Position numbers and translations under genes: made by a program. The notes under the pieces are model-generated. The model saw nothing but the letters and a program-made list of their open reading frames with translations. It was not told where the DNA came from and searched no databases. A stretch of 37,997 nucleotides of DNA from Candidatus Rokubacteria bacterium 13_1_40CM_68_15 (GTDB lineage: Bacteria; Methylomirabilota; Methylomirabilia; Rokubacteriales; CSP1-6). Below, in pieces: positions 16,963 to 26,656 of this stretch; positions within the stretch are counted from its first letter, which is position 1; the number at the start of each line of letters is the position of its first letter. The stretch covers positions 1 through 37,997 of the forward strand of contig MNEG01000102.1 of assembly GCA_001917585.1 (NCBI GenBank), in the 5' to 3' direction.

Positions 16963-18032
16963 TGGGCGACCCGCTCCAGGCGCTCGGCCTCCTCGGCGGC
17001 GGCGAGGGCCTCGATCAGCTCGTCGATGTCCCCCTCGAGAACCTCGGGCAGCCGATGCAAAGTGAGACCGATCCGATGGTCGGTGACACGGTTCTGGGCG
17101 AAGTTGTAGGTGCGTATCCGCTCGCTCCGCTCACCGGTGCCGACCTGGCTGCGCCGGTCGGCGGCGATCGCGGCCTGCTGCTCCTCCTGGGCACGCTCCA
17201 GCAGGCGGGCTTTGAGGACACGCAAGGCCTTCGCGCGGTTCTTCAGCTGCGAGCGCTCGTCCTGGCATGTCACCACGAGGCCAGTGGGAATGTGCGTCAG
17301 GCGCACCGCCGAGTCGGTCGTGTTCACGCCCTGGCCGCCCGGACCGGAGGAGCGATAAACATCCACGCGGATGTCCTTCTCGTCGACCTTGACGTCCACG
17401 TCCTCGGCCTCGGGCAGCACGGCCACCGTGACGGTGGAGGTGTGGATCCGGCCGGCGGACTCGGTCGCGGGCACGCGCTGAACACGATGGACGCCGCGCT
17501 CGAACTTCAGACGGCTCCACGCCCCTTTGCCCTGGATGAAGAGGATGACTTCCTTGTAGCCGCCGACGCCGGTGGTACTGGCGTCCATGATCTCGAACTT
17601 CCAGCGCTGGCGCTCGGCGTACTTCGTGTACATCCGTATCAGGTCGGCGGCGAAGAGGCCGGCCTCGTCGCCGCCGGCGCCCGCGCGGATTTCGACGAAG
17701 ACGTTCTTGTCGTCGTTGGGATCGCGCGGCAGCAGTAGCCGCTTGAGGTCGCTCTCCAGTGCGGTCTGGCGAACGGAGAGCTCGTCGATCTCGAGCTGGG
17801 CCAGCTCGGCCAGCTCGCGGTCGCCGCCGTCGGTCAGGAGATGTTGAGCCTCGCCGAGGCGGCGCAGGACCTCACGGTACTCACGGAAGCGCTCGACGAT
17901 CTCGACGCTGTCGGCATGCTCTTTACGGAGGCGCGCAAACTCCGCCGGCTGCCCGTAGATCTTGGGGTCGGCGAGCGTGCGCTCCAACTCCTCCGAGCGC
18001 TCCTCGATCTGCCGCAGCTTGTCAAACAGCAT
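16959..18032 (-). CDS. prfA: Peptide chain release factor 1
   Basis: Recognises UAA/UAG stop codons and triggers peptide release. The codon-reading tripeptide is PAT at 188-190 (RVPATES), which identifies RF1 rather than RF2, and the catalytic GGQ is at 232-234 ([10 protein letters not shown]). The 357-aa length matches RF1. ATG 18032 is preceded by GGTGA, a reasonable ribosome binding site, 38 bases after rpmE. The rpmE-prfA-prmC string is common in bacteria. Confidence 0.97.
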   Translation of the reverse strand: MLFDKLRQIEERSEELERTLADPKIYGQPAEFARLRKEHADSVEIVERFREYREVLRRLGEAQHLLTDGGDRELAELAQLEIDELSVRQTALESDLKRLLLPRDPNDDKNVFVEIRAGAGGDEAGLFAADLIRMYTKYAERQRWKFEIMDASTTGVGGYKEVILFIQGKGAWSRLKFERGVHRVQRVPATESAGRIHTSTVTVAVLPEAEDVDVKVDEKDIRVDVYRSSGPGGQGVNTTDSAVRLTHIPTGLVVTCQDERSQLKNRAKALRVLKARLLERAQEEQQAAIAADRRSQVGTGERSERIRTYNFAQNRVTDHRIGLTLHRLPEVLEGDIDELIEALAAAEEAERLERVAQ

Positions 18033-18070
18033 CGTGGATCACCCGGCGAGCGTCCCGCCCGGCCGGCAGC

Positions 18071-18286
18071 TCAGCTGGCCGGGGTCGTCTGGCGCTTGTA
18101 CTTCCGCTGGAACCGCTCGACGCGGCCCGCGGTATCCATGAACTTCTGCTTGCCGGTGTAGAACGGATGGCACTTCGAGCAGACTTCCACCCGGATGTCC
18201 GGCTTCGTCGAGCGGGTCTGGATGACCTCGCCGCAAGCGCAGGTGATCTTCGTATCGATGTACTCCGGATGAATGCCAGCCTTCAC
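18071..18286 (-). CDS. rpmE: 50S ribosomal protein L31, zinc-binding type
   Basis: A 71-aa ribosomal protein starting MKAGIHPEY. Four cysteines in CACG and CSKC (residues about 16, 18, 37 and 40) form the zinc site of the C+ type of L31, and the [18 protein letters not shown] signature is intact. The start is GTG 18286 with a strong GGGAGGTGG ribosome binding site; the track's ATG 18373 would add a spurious extension running across the rho terminator and is rejected. Confidence 0.96.
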   Translation of the reverse strand: MKAGIHPEYIDTKITCACGEVIQTRSTKPDIRVEVCSKCHPFYTGKQKFMDTAGRVERFQRKYKRQTTPAS

Positions 18287-18311
18287 GGCCCACCTCCCTC
18301 GCGAAGTCCTG

Positions 18312-18340
18312 AGAATACCAGGGCGGCCACAAAAACGCAA
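18312..18340 (-). promoter_or_regulatory. Candidate promoter of the rpmE-prfA-prmC-murA-his unit
   Basis: On the minus strand, TTGCGT (18335-18340) and TATTCT (18312-18317) are 17 bases apart, matching the -35 and -10 consensus at 3/6 and 4/6. It lies just after the rho terminator and about 25 bases before the rpmE start, the expected place for a new transcription start. The match is modest. Confidence 0.35.
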
Positions 18341-18365
18341 AAACTCCCCGGATTTCAGGGAGTTT
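18331..18365 (-). terminator. Intrinsic terminator downstream of rho
   Basis: On the minus strand an 8-bp stem AAACTCCC/GGGAGTTT encloses the 9-base loop TGAAATCCG and is followed by TTGCGTTTTT. It starts about 27 bases after the rho stop. This is the only clear rho-independent terminator I see in the window. Confidence 0.8.
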
Positions 18366-18391
18366 CGCGCCACCGGCGGGACGCCGGAGGG

Positions 18392-19716
<1,325 letters not shown>

Positions 19717-19720
<4 letters not shown>

Positions 19721-19830
19721 GAGACGGCTCCGGGGGCGGCGTTTGCTGCCGCGTCAGTTAGTGGTTCGCGCAGTGGCTCGCGTGTATCAAGCAGGGCGTT
19801 GCGGGGTTGGACTGCTAACAGCACGTTCAT
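19717..19830 (-). CDS. Possible 37-aa leader ORF upstream of and overlapping rho
   Basis: Too short for the ORF track. ATG 19830 opens a frame beginning MNVLLAV and running 37 codons to TGA 19717-19719, which overlaps the rho ATG as TCATGAGC. A GGTGA ribosome-binding match lies four bases before its ATG. The stop-start overlap would couple its translation to that of rho. The product has no recognisable domain. It may be a regulatory upstream ORF, or just an open stretch in GC-rich DNA. A TTGACA at 19852-19857 is a perfect -35, but its best -10 at 17 bases (GAGCAT) would start RNA inside this ORF, which argues against it unless another promoter is used. Confidence 0.35.
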
Positions 19831-19851
19831 GCTCTCACCCGGGTCATAATC

Positions 19852-19857
19852 TGTCAA
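19852..19857 (-). promoter_or_regulatory. Perfect -35 hexamer (TTGACA) in the rho leader, -10 unclear
   Basis: TTGACA on the minus strand lies in the 143-base gap between the SurA-like gene and rho, where a promoter is expected. No good -10 follows at 16-18 bases (best GAGCAT, 3/6). The rest of the gap holds the candidate leader ORF. Confidence 0.3.
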
Positions 19858-19863
19858 TGTTTT

Positions 19864-20940
19864 TCACATCCGCACCTCGATAATGGCGCGCTCCTTCATT
19901 TCCTTGATCCAGGCCTCCAGCCGGGCCTCGTATTTCTCGCGGTAGAGGATGTCCTTGACCTGTTGCCGAGCCCGCTGGAGGCCGTCCCCTTCGAGCATGT
20001 CCTTGGACTCCAACCGGAAGACGTGCCAGCCCAGCGCCGACCGGAACGGCCGCGAGACCTCGCCCGCGCTCAGGGCCAGAATGCGGCTCTCGATCTCCTG
20101 GGCCAGCTCACCCCGTTTCAGGCTGCCGAGATCTCCGCCGTCCTTGGCGCTGGCGTCTCCCGAATTCTTGCGGGCGAGCTCCGCAAAGTCCGCGCCTTCG
20201 ACGATCTGGGTGCGGATGACGTCGGCGCGAATGCGGGCCGCCTCCACGTCGGCATCCGTGGTGCCATCGGGCAAGACGAGGATATGGCGCGCGTGGTACC
20301 CGAGGCCGGCCTCGAGCTTCTCGCGGTTGTCTGCGATGTAGCGATCGATCTCCTGCTCGGTCACCGACACCCGGAGCGAGACCTTCCGCCGCGTCACCTT
20401 CTGGACGAGCAGCGCGTCGCGAACGCGCTTCTTCACGGTGTCATAGGAGAGCCCCTGCGACTTCACCAGGGCCTCCAGCTCCTCCGGCGTTTTGGCGCCG
20501 AAGCGCTTCATCCGGTCGGCCAGCTCTTCGTTGAGCTCGGCGTCGTCGATCGTGATCTTCTCGCGTCCGGCTTCCTGGATCTGCAGCCGCGTGTCGATCA
20601 GCCGGCCGAGGAACTGCTTCTGCAGCTCCTCGTCGGACGCTCCGACGCGTCCGCGATTTTCCTGACGGAAGAGTGCGATGTTCTCCTGCAGCTCTCCGAG
20701 CGTGATGGCGTCGTTGTTGACGACGGCGACCACACGGTCGGCGACGTCTTCGCTCTCGGCCGGACGCGGCCGCATCACGACGGGGGCCGGTGTCGCCTCG
20801 GGCGGGGCCGGACGCGCCACCGCGGCCTCGGGCGTCTTCTTGCCGAAGGAGGGTACCCAGTCCGGCATGGTCGGCATGGCCAGGATGGAACAGCCGCCGA
20901 GGGCAGGGGCGAGCACAGCGACGAGCCAGCGCCCCCTCAT
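19864..20940 (-). CDS. SurA-like parvulin peptidyl-prolyl isomerase, predicted lipoprotein
   Basis: Likely periplasmic chaperone/PPIase for envelope proteins. From ATG 20940 (overlapping the mfd stop as ATGA) the 358-aa protein begins with a signal peptide ending in the lipobox LGGC, then a Pro/Ala-rich linker, a SurA N-terminal chaperone domain (from about ADRVVAVVNNDAITLGEL) and one parvulin domain (YHARHILVLPDG ... GGDLGSLKRGELAQEIE ... ALGWHVFRLE). E. coli SurA has two parvulin domains and is soluble; here there is one and a lipid anchor, so it is SurA/PpiC-like rather than an exact orthologue. The track start at 20994 is inside mfd. Confidence 0.88.
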   Translation of the reverse strand: MRGRWLVAVLAPALGGCSILAMPTMPDWVPSFGKKTPEAAVARPAPPEATPAPVVMRPRPAESEDVADRVVAVVNNDAITLGELQENIALFRQENRGRVGASDEELQKQFLGRLIDTRLQIQEAGREKITIDDAELNEELADRMKRFGAKTPEELEALVKSQGLSYDTVKKRVRDALLVQKVTRRKVSLRVSVTEQEIDRYIADNREKLEAGLGYHARHILVLPDGTTDADVEAARIRADVIRTQIVEGADFAELARKNSGDASAKDGGDLGSLKRGELAQEIESRILALSAGEVSRPFRSALGWHVFRLESKDMLEGDGLQRARQQVKDILYREKYEARLEAWIKEMKERAIIEVRM

Positions 20941-23900
20941 CCGCGAGCGATCTCGGCCAGCAGCGCGAGGACTGCGTCCCGCACCGCCGGCCACTCTCCG
21001 CGAGCGATCACGGCGTCGAGGGTGAACTCACGCTTCATGGCCAGACGCCCGCGGCTCTTCTGCACGAGCCCGACGAGCGTGGCCGGCTCCACCTTGGTGG
21101 ACGGGGCGAACGTGAGGAGCGCGCGGCCGGCCCCGGCCTCGATACGCTCGATCCCGAGGTTCCGCGCGGCCCCCCGGATGCGCACGATGTCGAGGAGCTG
21201 CTCGACCTCGTGCGGCGGAGGCCCGAAGCGGTCGGCCAGCTCGGCGCGGAGATCGGCGACGGCGTCGTCGCCGCTGGCACCGGCCAGACGCTTGTAGAAG
21301 GCCAGTCGCTGATTGACCTCGGGGACATAGTCTTCCGGCAAGAATCCTTCAGTGTTGACGCTGATCACCGGCTCGATGGTCGCAGCCGCCGGTTCGCCCT
21401 TCAATTCTGCCACGGCCTCGGCCAGGAGCTTCGAATAAAGATCGAAGCCCACGGCCGCGATGTGACCATGCTGTTGCGCCCCCAGGAGGTTCCCGGCCCC
21501 ACGGATCTCGAGGTCACGGAGGGCCAGCTTGAAACCGGAGCCGAGCTCCGTCAGCTCCTGCAGGACGCGCAACCGGCGCTGGGCTTGCTCGTCGACCCGC
21601 CCGTCGGCGGGGACGAGCAGGTAGCAGTACGCCTGCTGGCGCTCGCGCCCGACCCGGCCCCGCAGCTGGTAGAGCTGGGCGAGTCCGAACCGGTCGGCCC
21701 GGTTGACGATGATCGTGTTGGAGGCCGGGATGTCGAGCCCGGATTCGATGATCGCCGTCGATACCAGCACGTCGGCCTGGCCGCTCACGAACTTCACCAT
21801 CGTCGCTTCCAGCTCACGCTCGCGCATCTGGCCGTGCGCCATGACGATACGCGCGTCGGGCACGAGCTCCTGGACGAGGCGCGCCATCGACGGGAGCGAC
21901 TGGACCCGGTTGTGGACAAAGAAGACCTGCCCGCCCCGGCGGAGCTCCCGCTCGACCGCCTCCTTGATCACGGCTTTCGAGAAACGCCTGAGCACGGTGT
22001 CCACCGGTAGCCGATCGAGCGGTGGCGTCTCGATCACCGACATGTCACGCACACCGGAGAGCGACATGTACAGCGTCCGGGGGATCGGCGTGGCCGTGAG
22101 CGCGAGCACGTCCACCGCGGCCCGGAACTGTTTGAGGCGCTCCTTGTGCGCGACGCCGAAGCGATGCTCCTCGTCGATGATCAGAAGGCCGAGGTTCTTG
22201 AACTCGACGTCCTTGGAAAGCAAGCGATGGGTGCCGATGACGACGTCGACCGTGCCCTGCCGGAGTCCCTCGACCACGGCCTTCTGCTCGACCGGCGAGC
22301 GGAAGCGTGAGAGCAGCTCGACCTTGGCCGGGAACGCGCCGAAGCGATCCACGAACGTCGACCAGTGCTGCTGAGCCAGCACGGTGGTGGGGACCAGCAC
22401 CGCGACCTGGGTGCCGTCGGCCACGGCCTTGAACGCGGCGCGGAGCGCGACCTCGGTCTTGCCATAGCCGACGTCGCCGGCGACGAGGCGGTCCATTGGC
22501 CGCTCGCCTTCCATGTCGCGCTTGGCGTCCTCGATGGCGCGGAGCTGGTCGGTCGTCTCCTCGAACCGGAACGCCGCCTCGAACTCGCGCTGCCAGGGCG
22601 TGTCGGACGCGAAGCGATGGCCCTCGGCAACCGTGCGCTTGGCGTAGAGCCGGAGGAGCTCCTCGGCCATCTCCCGCAGGGCCGCGCGCACGGAGTCCTT
22701 CACCCGCTGCCAGGACGCGCCGCCCAGCCGGTCGAGGCGCGCCGCGGTGACATCGCCGCCCATGTACTTCGAGATCAGGTCGAGCCGATCGACGGGGAGA
22801 TAGAGACGGTTGTTCTCGGCATACTCGAGGAGCAGGAAGTCGCCGTCACGGTCACCCACCGCCATCGTCTTGAGCCCGAGATACCGTCCGATACCGTGGT
22901 CCTCGTGGACCACGAGGTCGCCGACCTCGAGGTCGGTGAAGGCACTGATGGGCGAGCCCCGCTGGTACTTCGGACGCCGCAGCGTGCGCCGCCGGGCGCC
23001 GAACATCTCGGTCTCGGTGAGGAGGATCAGGCCGAGCGCGGGGATCGAGAATCCCGACGAGCATTCGCCGACGACGATGGCCAGTCCTTCGGGAGCGTCG
23101 ATAGCCGCGGCCCGCAGCGCCTCCACGCCGTGCTCACGCAGGATCTGCTGGACGTGCTCGGCTTGCCGGTCGTCGGCCGCCGCCAGCCTCACCGTGAAGC
23201 CTTCGCGACGCCAGCCGGCGATCTCCTCCGCCAGCTGGGTGAACTTCCCCGCGTACTGCGTCACCGAGCGCGTGTCGAGCGTGAGACCGGCCGGGCCGGT
23301 GGCGCCCTCGACCAGCTCCAGCTCCACCCGTTGGCGGCCGGCGATGCGCTGGGCGAGCGGTGGTCGCTCGGGCGCTTCCGCGTCCGTGGCGTCGAGCAAT
23401 TTCGGCGAGTCGACGACCACGGCGGCCGTCGGCGGCAGATAGTCGAGGAGGCCGCGCCCGCCCGCGTCGACGCCCTCGTCGTGCAACGGAAGCACGAGCA
23501 GCTCGTCGAGCGTGGCCTGCGAGCGCTGTGACGTCGGATCGAAGAGCCTGATCGATTCGATCTCGTCACCGAAGAACTCGAGCCGTGCCGGCGCGGCCTG
23601 GGCCGGCGAGAAGACGTCGACGATGCCGCCGCGCACGCTCCACTGGCCGACCTCGACGACGGTCTCCGTCCGCTCGTAGCCGGCCTTGTCCAGCGCTTCG
23701 ACCAGGAGCTCGCGATCGAGGCTGTCGCCGGTCGTGAAGCGCAGCGTCGCCGCGCGAAACGCCGCCGGCGTAGGCAGCGTGACGTCGAGGGCCGCCGGCG
23801 TGGTGACGACGACGAGCGACTCGCCGGCGAGCAACCGACGACAGACGACCGCCCGCTCGGCGTCACTCTCGCGTTGCCGTCCGCCTCGCCACAAGCGAGG

Positions 23901-24134
23901 CTCGCGCTCGGGAAACTCCACGGCGGGCGCTCCGAAGAACCTGAGGTCCTGGGCCCAGCGGTGAGCGTCGGGGAGAGTGGCGGCGACGACGAGGAGTGGC
24001 CGGGGCTGGGTCTGGACGAGGCCGGCGATGGCCAGCGCTCGGGCGGACCCGTTGAGTCCGGCGACGCGCAGGCAGGCCTGTCCCTCGGCGAAGGCTTTCG
24101 CCAGCTCGCTGAAGGCGGCCCACTCACTCAACAT
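20937..24134 (-). CDS. mfd: Transcription-repair coupling factor
   Basis: Removes RNA polymerase stalled at DNA damage and recruits UvrA. Visible in order: the UvrB-like N-terminal domains, the RNA-polymerase-interacting CarD-like domain (FTDLEVGDLVVHEDHGIGRYLG), RecG-like helicase motor with Walker A DVGYGKTEVA, IIDEEHRFG, LTATPIPRTLYM and the RGRVGRERQQAYCYLL motif, then the C-terminal TRCF regulatory domain (INTEGFLPEDYVPE-like). From ATG 24134 the protein is 1065 aa, toward the short end for Mfd; GTG 24149 or 24155 are possible alternatives. The track start at 24281 lies inside rex. Confidence 0.96.
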   Translation of the reverse strand: MLSEWAAFSELAKAFAEGQACLRVAGLNGSARALAIAGLVQTQPRPLLVVAATLPDAHRWAQDLRFFGAPAVEFPEREPRLWRGGRQRESDAERAVVCRRLLAGESLVVVTTPAALDVTLPTPAAFRAATLRFTTGDSLDRELLVEALDKAGYERTETVVEVGQWSVRGGIVDVFSPAQAAPARLEFFGDEIESIRLFDPTSQRSQATLDELLVLPLHDEGVDAGGRGLLDYLPPTAAVVVDSPKLLDATDAEAPERPPLAQRIAGRQRVELELVEGATGPAGLTLDTRSVTQYAGKFTQLAEEIAGWRREGFTVRLAAADDRQAEHVQQILREHGVEALRAAAIDAPEGLAIVVGECSSGFSIPALGLILLTETEMFGARRRTLRRPKYQRGSPISAFTDLEVGDLVVHEDHGIGRYLGLKTMAVGDRDGDFLLLEYAENNRLYLPVDRLDLISKYMGGDVTAARLDRLGGASWQRVKDSVRAALREMAEELLRLYAKRTVAEGHRFASDTPWQREFEAAFRFEETTDQLRAIEDAKRDMEGERPMDRLVAGDVGYGKTEVALRAAFKAVADGTQVAVLVPTTVLAQQHWSTFVDRFGAFPAKVELLSRFRSPVEQKAVVEGLRQGTVDVVIGTHRLLSKDVEFKNLGLLIIDEEHRFGVAHKERLKQFRAAVDVLALTATPIPRTLYMSLSGVRDMSVIETPPLDRLPVDTVLRRFSKAVIKEAVERELRRGGQVFFVHNRVQSLPSMARLVQELVPDARIVMAHGQMRERELEATMVKFVSGQADVLVSTAIIESGLDIPASNTIIVNRADRFGLAQLYQLRGRVGRERQQAYCYLLVPADGRVDEQAQRRLRVLQELTELGSGFKLALRDLEIRGAGNLLGAQQHGHIAAVGFDLYSKLLAEAVAELKGEPAAATIEPVISVNTEGFLPEDYVPEVNQRLAFYKRLAGASGDDAVADLRAELADRFGPPPHEVEQLLDIVRIRGAARNLGIERIEAGAGRALLTFAPSTKVEPATLVGLVQKSRGRLAMKREFTLDAVIARGEWPAVRDAVLALLAEIARG

Positions 24135-24174
24135 ATTGGACTCGGGCACGGGCACCCAGCCCGCCGCGACTATC

Positions 24175-24825
24175 CTACCGCGAACCTTTCGCCAGATAGA
24201 ACGAGAGGGTCTCGAGCTCGATCGAGAGGTCGACGTCCTTGAGCCGGACGTCACGCGGCAGACGGATCCGCGTCGGCGCAAAGTTGAGCACGGCCTTGAT
24301 CCCGGCCGCGACGAGCTGATCGGCCACCGACTGCGCGGCCTCGGCCGGCACGGCGACGATGGCGATCTGCACGCCGCGCGCCTTGACCTCCCGCGCCAGG
24401 TCGCGCGTGGCGAAGATCGGGACCCCGTTGGCCTCCCGGTTGGTCTTCGCAGGATCGTCGTCGAAGATGACGGCGATCCGGAAGCCCTGGCGCCCGAGCC
24501 CTTTGTAATGGAAGAGCGCCGAGCCGAGATTGCCGAAGCCGATCAGCGCGACCGGCCACTCCCGATCGAGCCCGAGGATGCGCTGGAGCTCGGCCTTCAG
24601 GCCGGCGACGTAGTAGCCGATCCCTCGAACGCCGAACTCCCCGAAGTACGCCAGGTCCTTGCGCACCTGCGCCGAGTTCAGGTTGAAGCGCTCGGCCAGG
24701 TCGTGCGAGGACACCGTCTTCACGCCGTCTTCCTCGAGCTGGAGGAGGCAGCGCGTGTACACGGAGAGCCGACGCACGGTCATCTCCGGGATCCTCGGGA
24801 GCCGGGAGCTGGGACGGCGGGGCAT
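24175..24825 (-). CDS. rex: Redox-sensing transcriptional repressor Rex
   Basis: Homodimeric sensor of the NADH/NAD+ ratio. An N-terminal winged helix (IPEMTVRRLSVYTRCLLQLEEDG, SSHDLAERFNLNSAQVRKDLAYFG) is followed by the GxGxxG Rossmann motif GFGNLG (96-101) and the conserved C-terminal helix (DVDLSIELETLSFYL). 216 aa is normal. Located between atpE and mfd, it could respond to energy state. I find no clear Rex operator (TTGTGA-N6-TCACAA type) in front of the genes here. A strong hairpin sits just upstream of its ATG, and no ribosome binding site is evident. Confidence 0.95.
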   Translation of the reverse strand: MPRRPSSRLPRIPEMTVRRLSVYTRCLLQLEEDGVKTVSSHDLAERFNLNSAQVRKDLAYFGEFGVRGIGYYVAGLKAELQRILGLDREWPVALIGFGNLGSALFHYKGLGRQGFRIAVIFDDDPAKTNREANGVPIFATRDLAREVKARGVQIAIVAVPAEAAQSVADQLVAAGIKAVLNFAPTRIRLPRDVRLKDVDLSIELETLSFYLAKGSR

Positions 24826-24834
24826 CGTCAGGGA

Positions 24835-24858
24835 CGCGGGCGCCTCGCGGCGCCCGCG
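24835..24858 (-). promoter_or_regulatory. Strong GNRA-loop hairpin between atpE and rex
   Basis: On the minus strand the sequence forms a perfect 10-bp GC stem, CGCGGGCGCC/GGCGCCCGCG, closed by the tetraloop GCGA. It starts 12 bases after the atpE stop and ends nine bases before the rex ATG. No T-tract follows, so it is not a classical terminator. It could cap and stabilise the atp mRNA, reduce read-through, or mask rex translation. Confidence 0.6.
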
Positions 24859-24870
24859 CTGGTGGACCTT

Positions 24871-25200
24871 CTACCCCTTGATCGGTTGCACGAACAGCAG
24901 AATCATCGCAACGACGAGGACGTAGATCGCGAGGGACTCGATGAGGGCCAGACCGATGATCATCGCGGTCTGGATGCGCGCAGCCGCGGCCGGCTGCCGA
25001 GCCATCGCATCGACCGCCGCGGCCACCGCCCGCCCCTGACCCAGTCCGCACAACCCGGCGGCGAGCGCCATTCCGACCCCGGCCGCGATGACGGCGAACG
25101 GGCCGACCCATCCACCGGTGGCGGCCGCGGGCGCCTGAGCGGCCGCAAGCCCTGGAAACGCGAACACTGCCACGAGTGCCAGCATCAGTGAACGTGACAC
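24871..25200 (-). CDS. atpE: ATP synthase F0 subunit c with N-terminal signal-like extension
   Basis: Forms the ion-driven rotor ring. From GTG 25200, preceded by a strong AGGAGGAAGG ribosome binding site, the 109-aa protein has a roughly 22-residue signal-like leader ([17 protein letters not shown]), then the two-helix hairpin with the polar loop [10 protein letters not shown]. The ion-binding carboxylate is Glu88 in [11 protein letters not shown]. Gln55, Ser89 and Tyr93 fall at positions that ligate sodium in the Ilyobacter c-ring, while the threonine there is Leu here, so ion specificity cannot be assigned. Typical subunits are 75-85 aa; the leader explains the extra length. Confidence 0.95.
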   Translation of the reverse strand: MSRSLMLALVAVFAFPGLAAAQAPAAATGGWVGPFAVIAAGVGMALAAGLCGLGQGRAVAAAVDAMARQPAAAARIQTAMIIGLALIESLAIYVLVVAMILLFVQPIKG

Positions 25201-25229
25201 GACCTTCCTCCTCTCCGCGTGGTGATCTG

Positions 25230-25997
25230 CTAGTGGTGTTCCGCGTGATGGTGCTCGGCCCCTTCGGTCGCGCCGGCGATGTAGAGCATCGTCAGCATCA
25301 CGAAGATGAAGGCCTGAAGGACCGAGACCAGGATCTTCAATGGATAGAGGAAGCCCACCGTGAAGACGACCATGATGAGACCGCCCAGGCCGCCGACGAT
25401 CGCCCCGGCCTTGCTGCCGGAGAGCGCCCACCCGATGAGACCGTCGAGGCCCATCAGGAAGAAGATGATGGCGAGGAGGATGTGGCCGCCCGTCATGTTG
25501 CCGAAGAGCCGGAGCGAGAGCGACAGCGGCCGGGCCAGGTGGCTGATCAGCTCGATGGGAATCATGAGGGGCGCCAGCAGTGGCACCGGGCCCATGAAGT
25601 GCTTGAGGTAGTTCACGGCGCCCTGTCTGTGGATGCCGATCGCGTGGTACGACACGAAGACGATGAGCGCACAGGCCGCCGTCGTGTTGAGGTTCGCCGT
25701 CGGCCCCGCGACCCCCGGAATGAGGCTGAGCAGATTCCCGGTGAGAATGAACAGACCCAGCGTCGCGATCAGCGGAAGGTACGGCCGGCCCTCCGGACCG
25801 ATCACGTCATCGATCAGCGCCTGGAACTGCTCGAGGACCACCTCGAGGAAGTTCTGGGCGCCGCGCGGAACGAGCTCCATGCGGCGCGATGCCACAAAGG
25901 CGACCCCGACCAGGATGATCATCACGACCCACGTATAGGTGACGTGGTCGGGAATTCCGGGCAGGCTGAAGATCGGTGGATGCTCGATGGCTTCCAT
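25230..25997 (-). CDS. atpB: ATP synthase F0 subunit a
   Basis: Stator half-channel subunit. The essential arginine is Arg163 in [10 protein letters not shown], with [11 protein letters not shown] before it and [17 protein letters not shown] at the end; five to six transmembrane helices are evident in 255 aa. The C terminus is histidine-rich (EHHHAEHH), which is unusual but probably harmless. ATG 25997 overlaps the preceding stop as TGATG, and atpE starts 29 bases after the stop. atpF and the F1 genes do not follow. Confidence 0.97.
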   Translation of the reverse strand: MEAIEHPPIFSLPGIPDHVTYTWVVMIILVGVAFVASRRMELVPRGAQNFLEVVLEQFQALIDDVIGPEGRPYLPLIATLGLFILTGNLLSLIPGVAGPTANLNTTAACALIVFVSYHAIGIHRQGAVNYLKHFMGPVPLLAPLMIPIELISHLARPLSLSLRLFGNMTGGHILLAIIFFLMGLDGLIGWALSGSKAGAIVGGLGGLIMVVFTVGFLYPLKILVSVLQAFIFVMLTMLYIAGATEGAEHHHAEHH

Positions 25998-26365
25998 CAG
26001 CCCTCGCCCTGAACGCGGCCCAGGCGCAGCCCCTGGGCCACGAGATCGAACGGCAGGATCGTGAGACCGAAGACGAGCGCGGCGGGGTGTGCCCAGTCGA
26101 GCACGAGAAGCACGCCCGTCACGGCCGCGAGTCCACCGAAGCGCAGAGCGCTCGCGATCAGCCAGCGACCGGATGCCGTCGTCCCGGACGATGCGCTCAC
26201 CGCATCGCCGGCCAGCCGCCAGAAGCTCCCGACGGCCAGGGCGCCGCCGGCCAGGACACCGAGGCCCACGCGGGCGCCGCCGAGCGTCGCGGCGACGAGG
26301 GCGAGCACGACGACGATCACCGCGCTCTCCGCCGTCACCCGCAGACGAAGCTCACTCAGGGTCAT
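25997..26365 (-). CDS. AtpI-like ATP synthase assembly protein
   Basis: Small membrane protein of 122 aa with about four hydrophobic segments (VIVVVLALVAATLGG, VGLGVLAGGALAVGSF, FGGLAAVTGVLLVLDWA, ALVFGLTILPFDLVA). Length, topology and its place directly before atpB match AtpI, which helps assemble the c-ring or transport Mg2+ in other species. Sequence similarity is low by eye, so the assignment rests mainly on position and topology. ATG 26365 overlaps the atpZ-like gene by 14 bases and its stop overlaps atpB. Confidence 0.72.
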   Translation of the reverse strand: MTLSELRLRVTAESAVIVVVLALVAATLGGARVGLGVLAGGALAVGSFWRLAGDAVSASSGTTASGRWLIASALRFGGLAAVTGVLLVLDWAHPAALVFGLTILPFDLVAQGLRLGRVQGEG

Positions 26366-26582
26366 CCAGATCCCGCTCCGCGTCCTTCGCGGCTCGAAAC
26401 AGGCTCACGAATCCCGCCGCAATCCCCAGCCCAAGACCGATGAGGGTGAGCCACGGGCTCGTGCCGAGCCAGCGATCGGCGTAGTATCCGCCGGCAAGCC
26501 CGATCACCGTCGCGAGCACCATCGTCATTCCGATCGAGGCGAGCTCTCCGACGGACTTCCAGGCAGGTTCGCCCGGCGCCAT
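26352..26582 (-). CDS. AtpZ-like small membrane protein of the ATP synthase operon
   Basis: 76 aa from ATG 26582 (MAPGEPAWKSVGELASIG). Two transmembrane helices, the first with GMTMVLATVIGLAGGYYADRWLG and the second with LTLIGLGLGIAAGFVSLF, match the AtpZ/AtpI small-protein family, including the glycine-rich turn and YYADRWLG-type motif, and a charged C terminus. First gene of the atp unit, with a candidate promoter just upstream. The ORF-track version from 26900 reads through the permease gene and is rejected. Confidence 0.82.
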   Translation of the reverse strand: MAPGEPAWKSVGELASIGMTMVLATVIGLAGGYYADRWLGTSPWLTLIGLGLGIAAGFVSLFRAAKDAERDLDDPE

Positions 26583-26592
26583 GTGAAGACGA

Positions 26593-26621
26593 ACACTAGC
26601 ACAAGCGCGAAGTCGCGACAA
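26593..26621 (-). promoter_or_regulatory. Candidate promoter of the atpZ-atpI-atpB-atpE unit
   Basis: TTGTCG (26616-26621) and TAGTGT (26593-26598) on the minus strand are 17 bases apart and match the consensus at 4/6 and 3/6. The spacer contains a small dyad, CGCGA-CT-TCGCG. The whole atpZ-permease gap is 74 bases; near the permease stop it also has the perfect palindrome GGCGTTAACGCC (26646-26657). Confidence 0.35.
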
Positions 26622-26656
26622 GGAAAGGCACGCCAGGAATATCACGGCGTTAACGC

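Noticed and set aside
18071-18373. 100-aa version of L31 starting at ATG 18373
   Set aside because: The extension crosses the rho terminator and matches no L31 sequence; GTG 18286 has a strong ribosome binding site and the normal N terminus.
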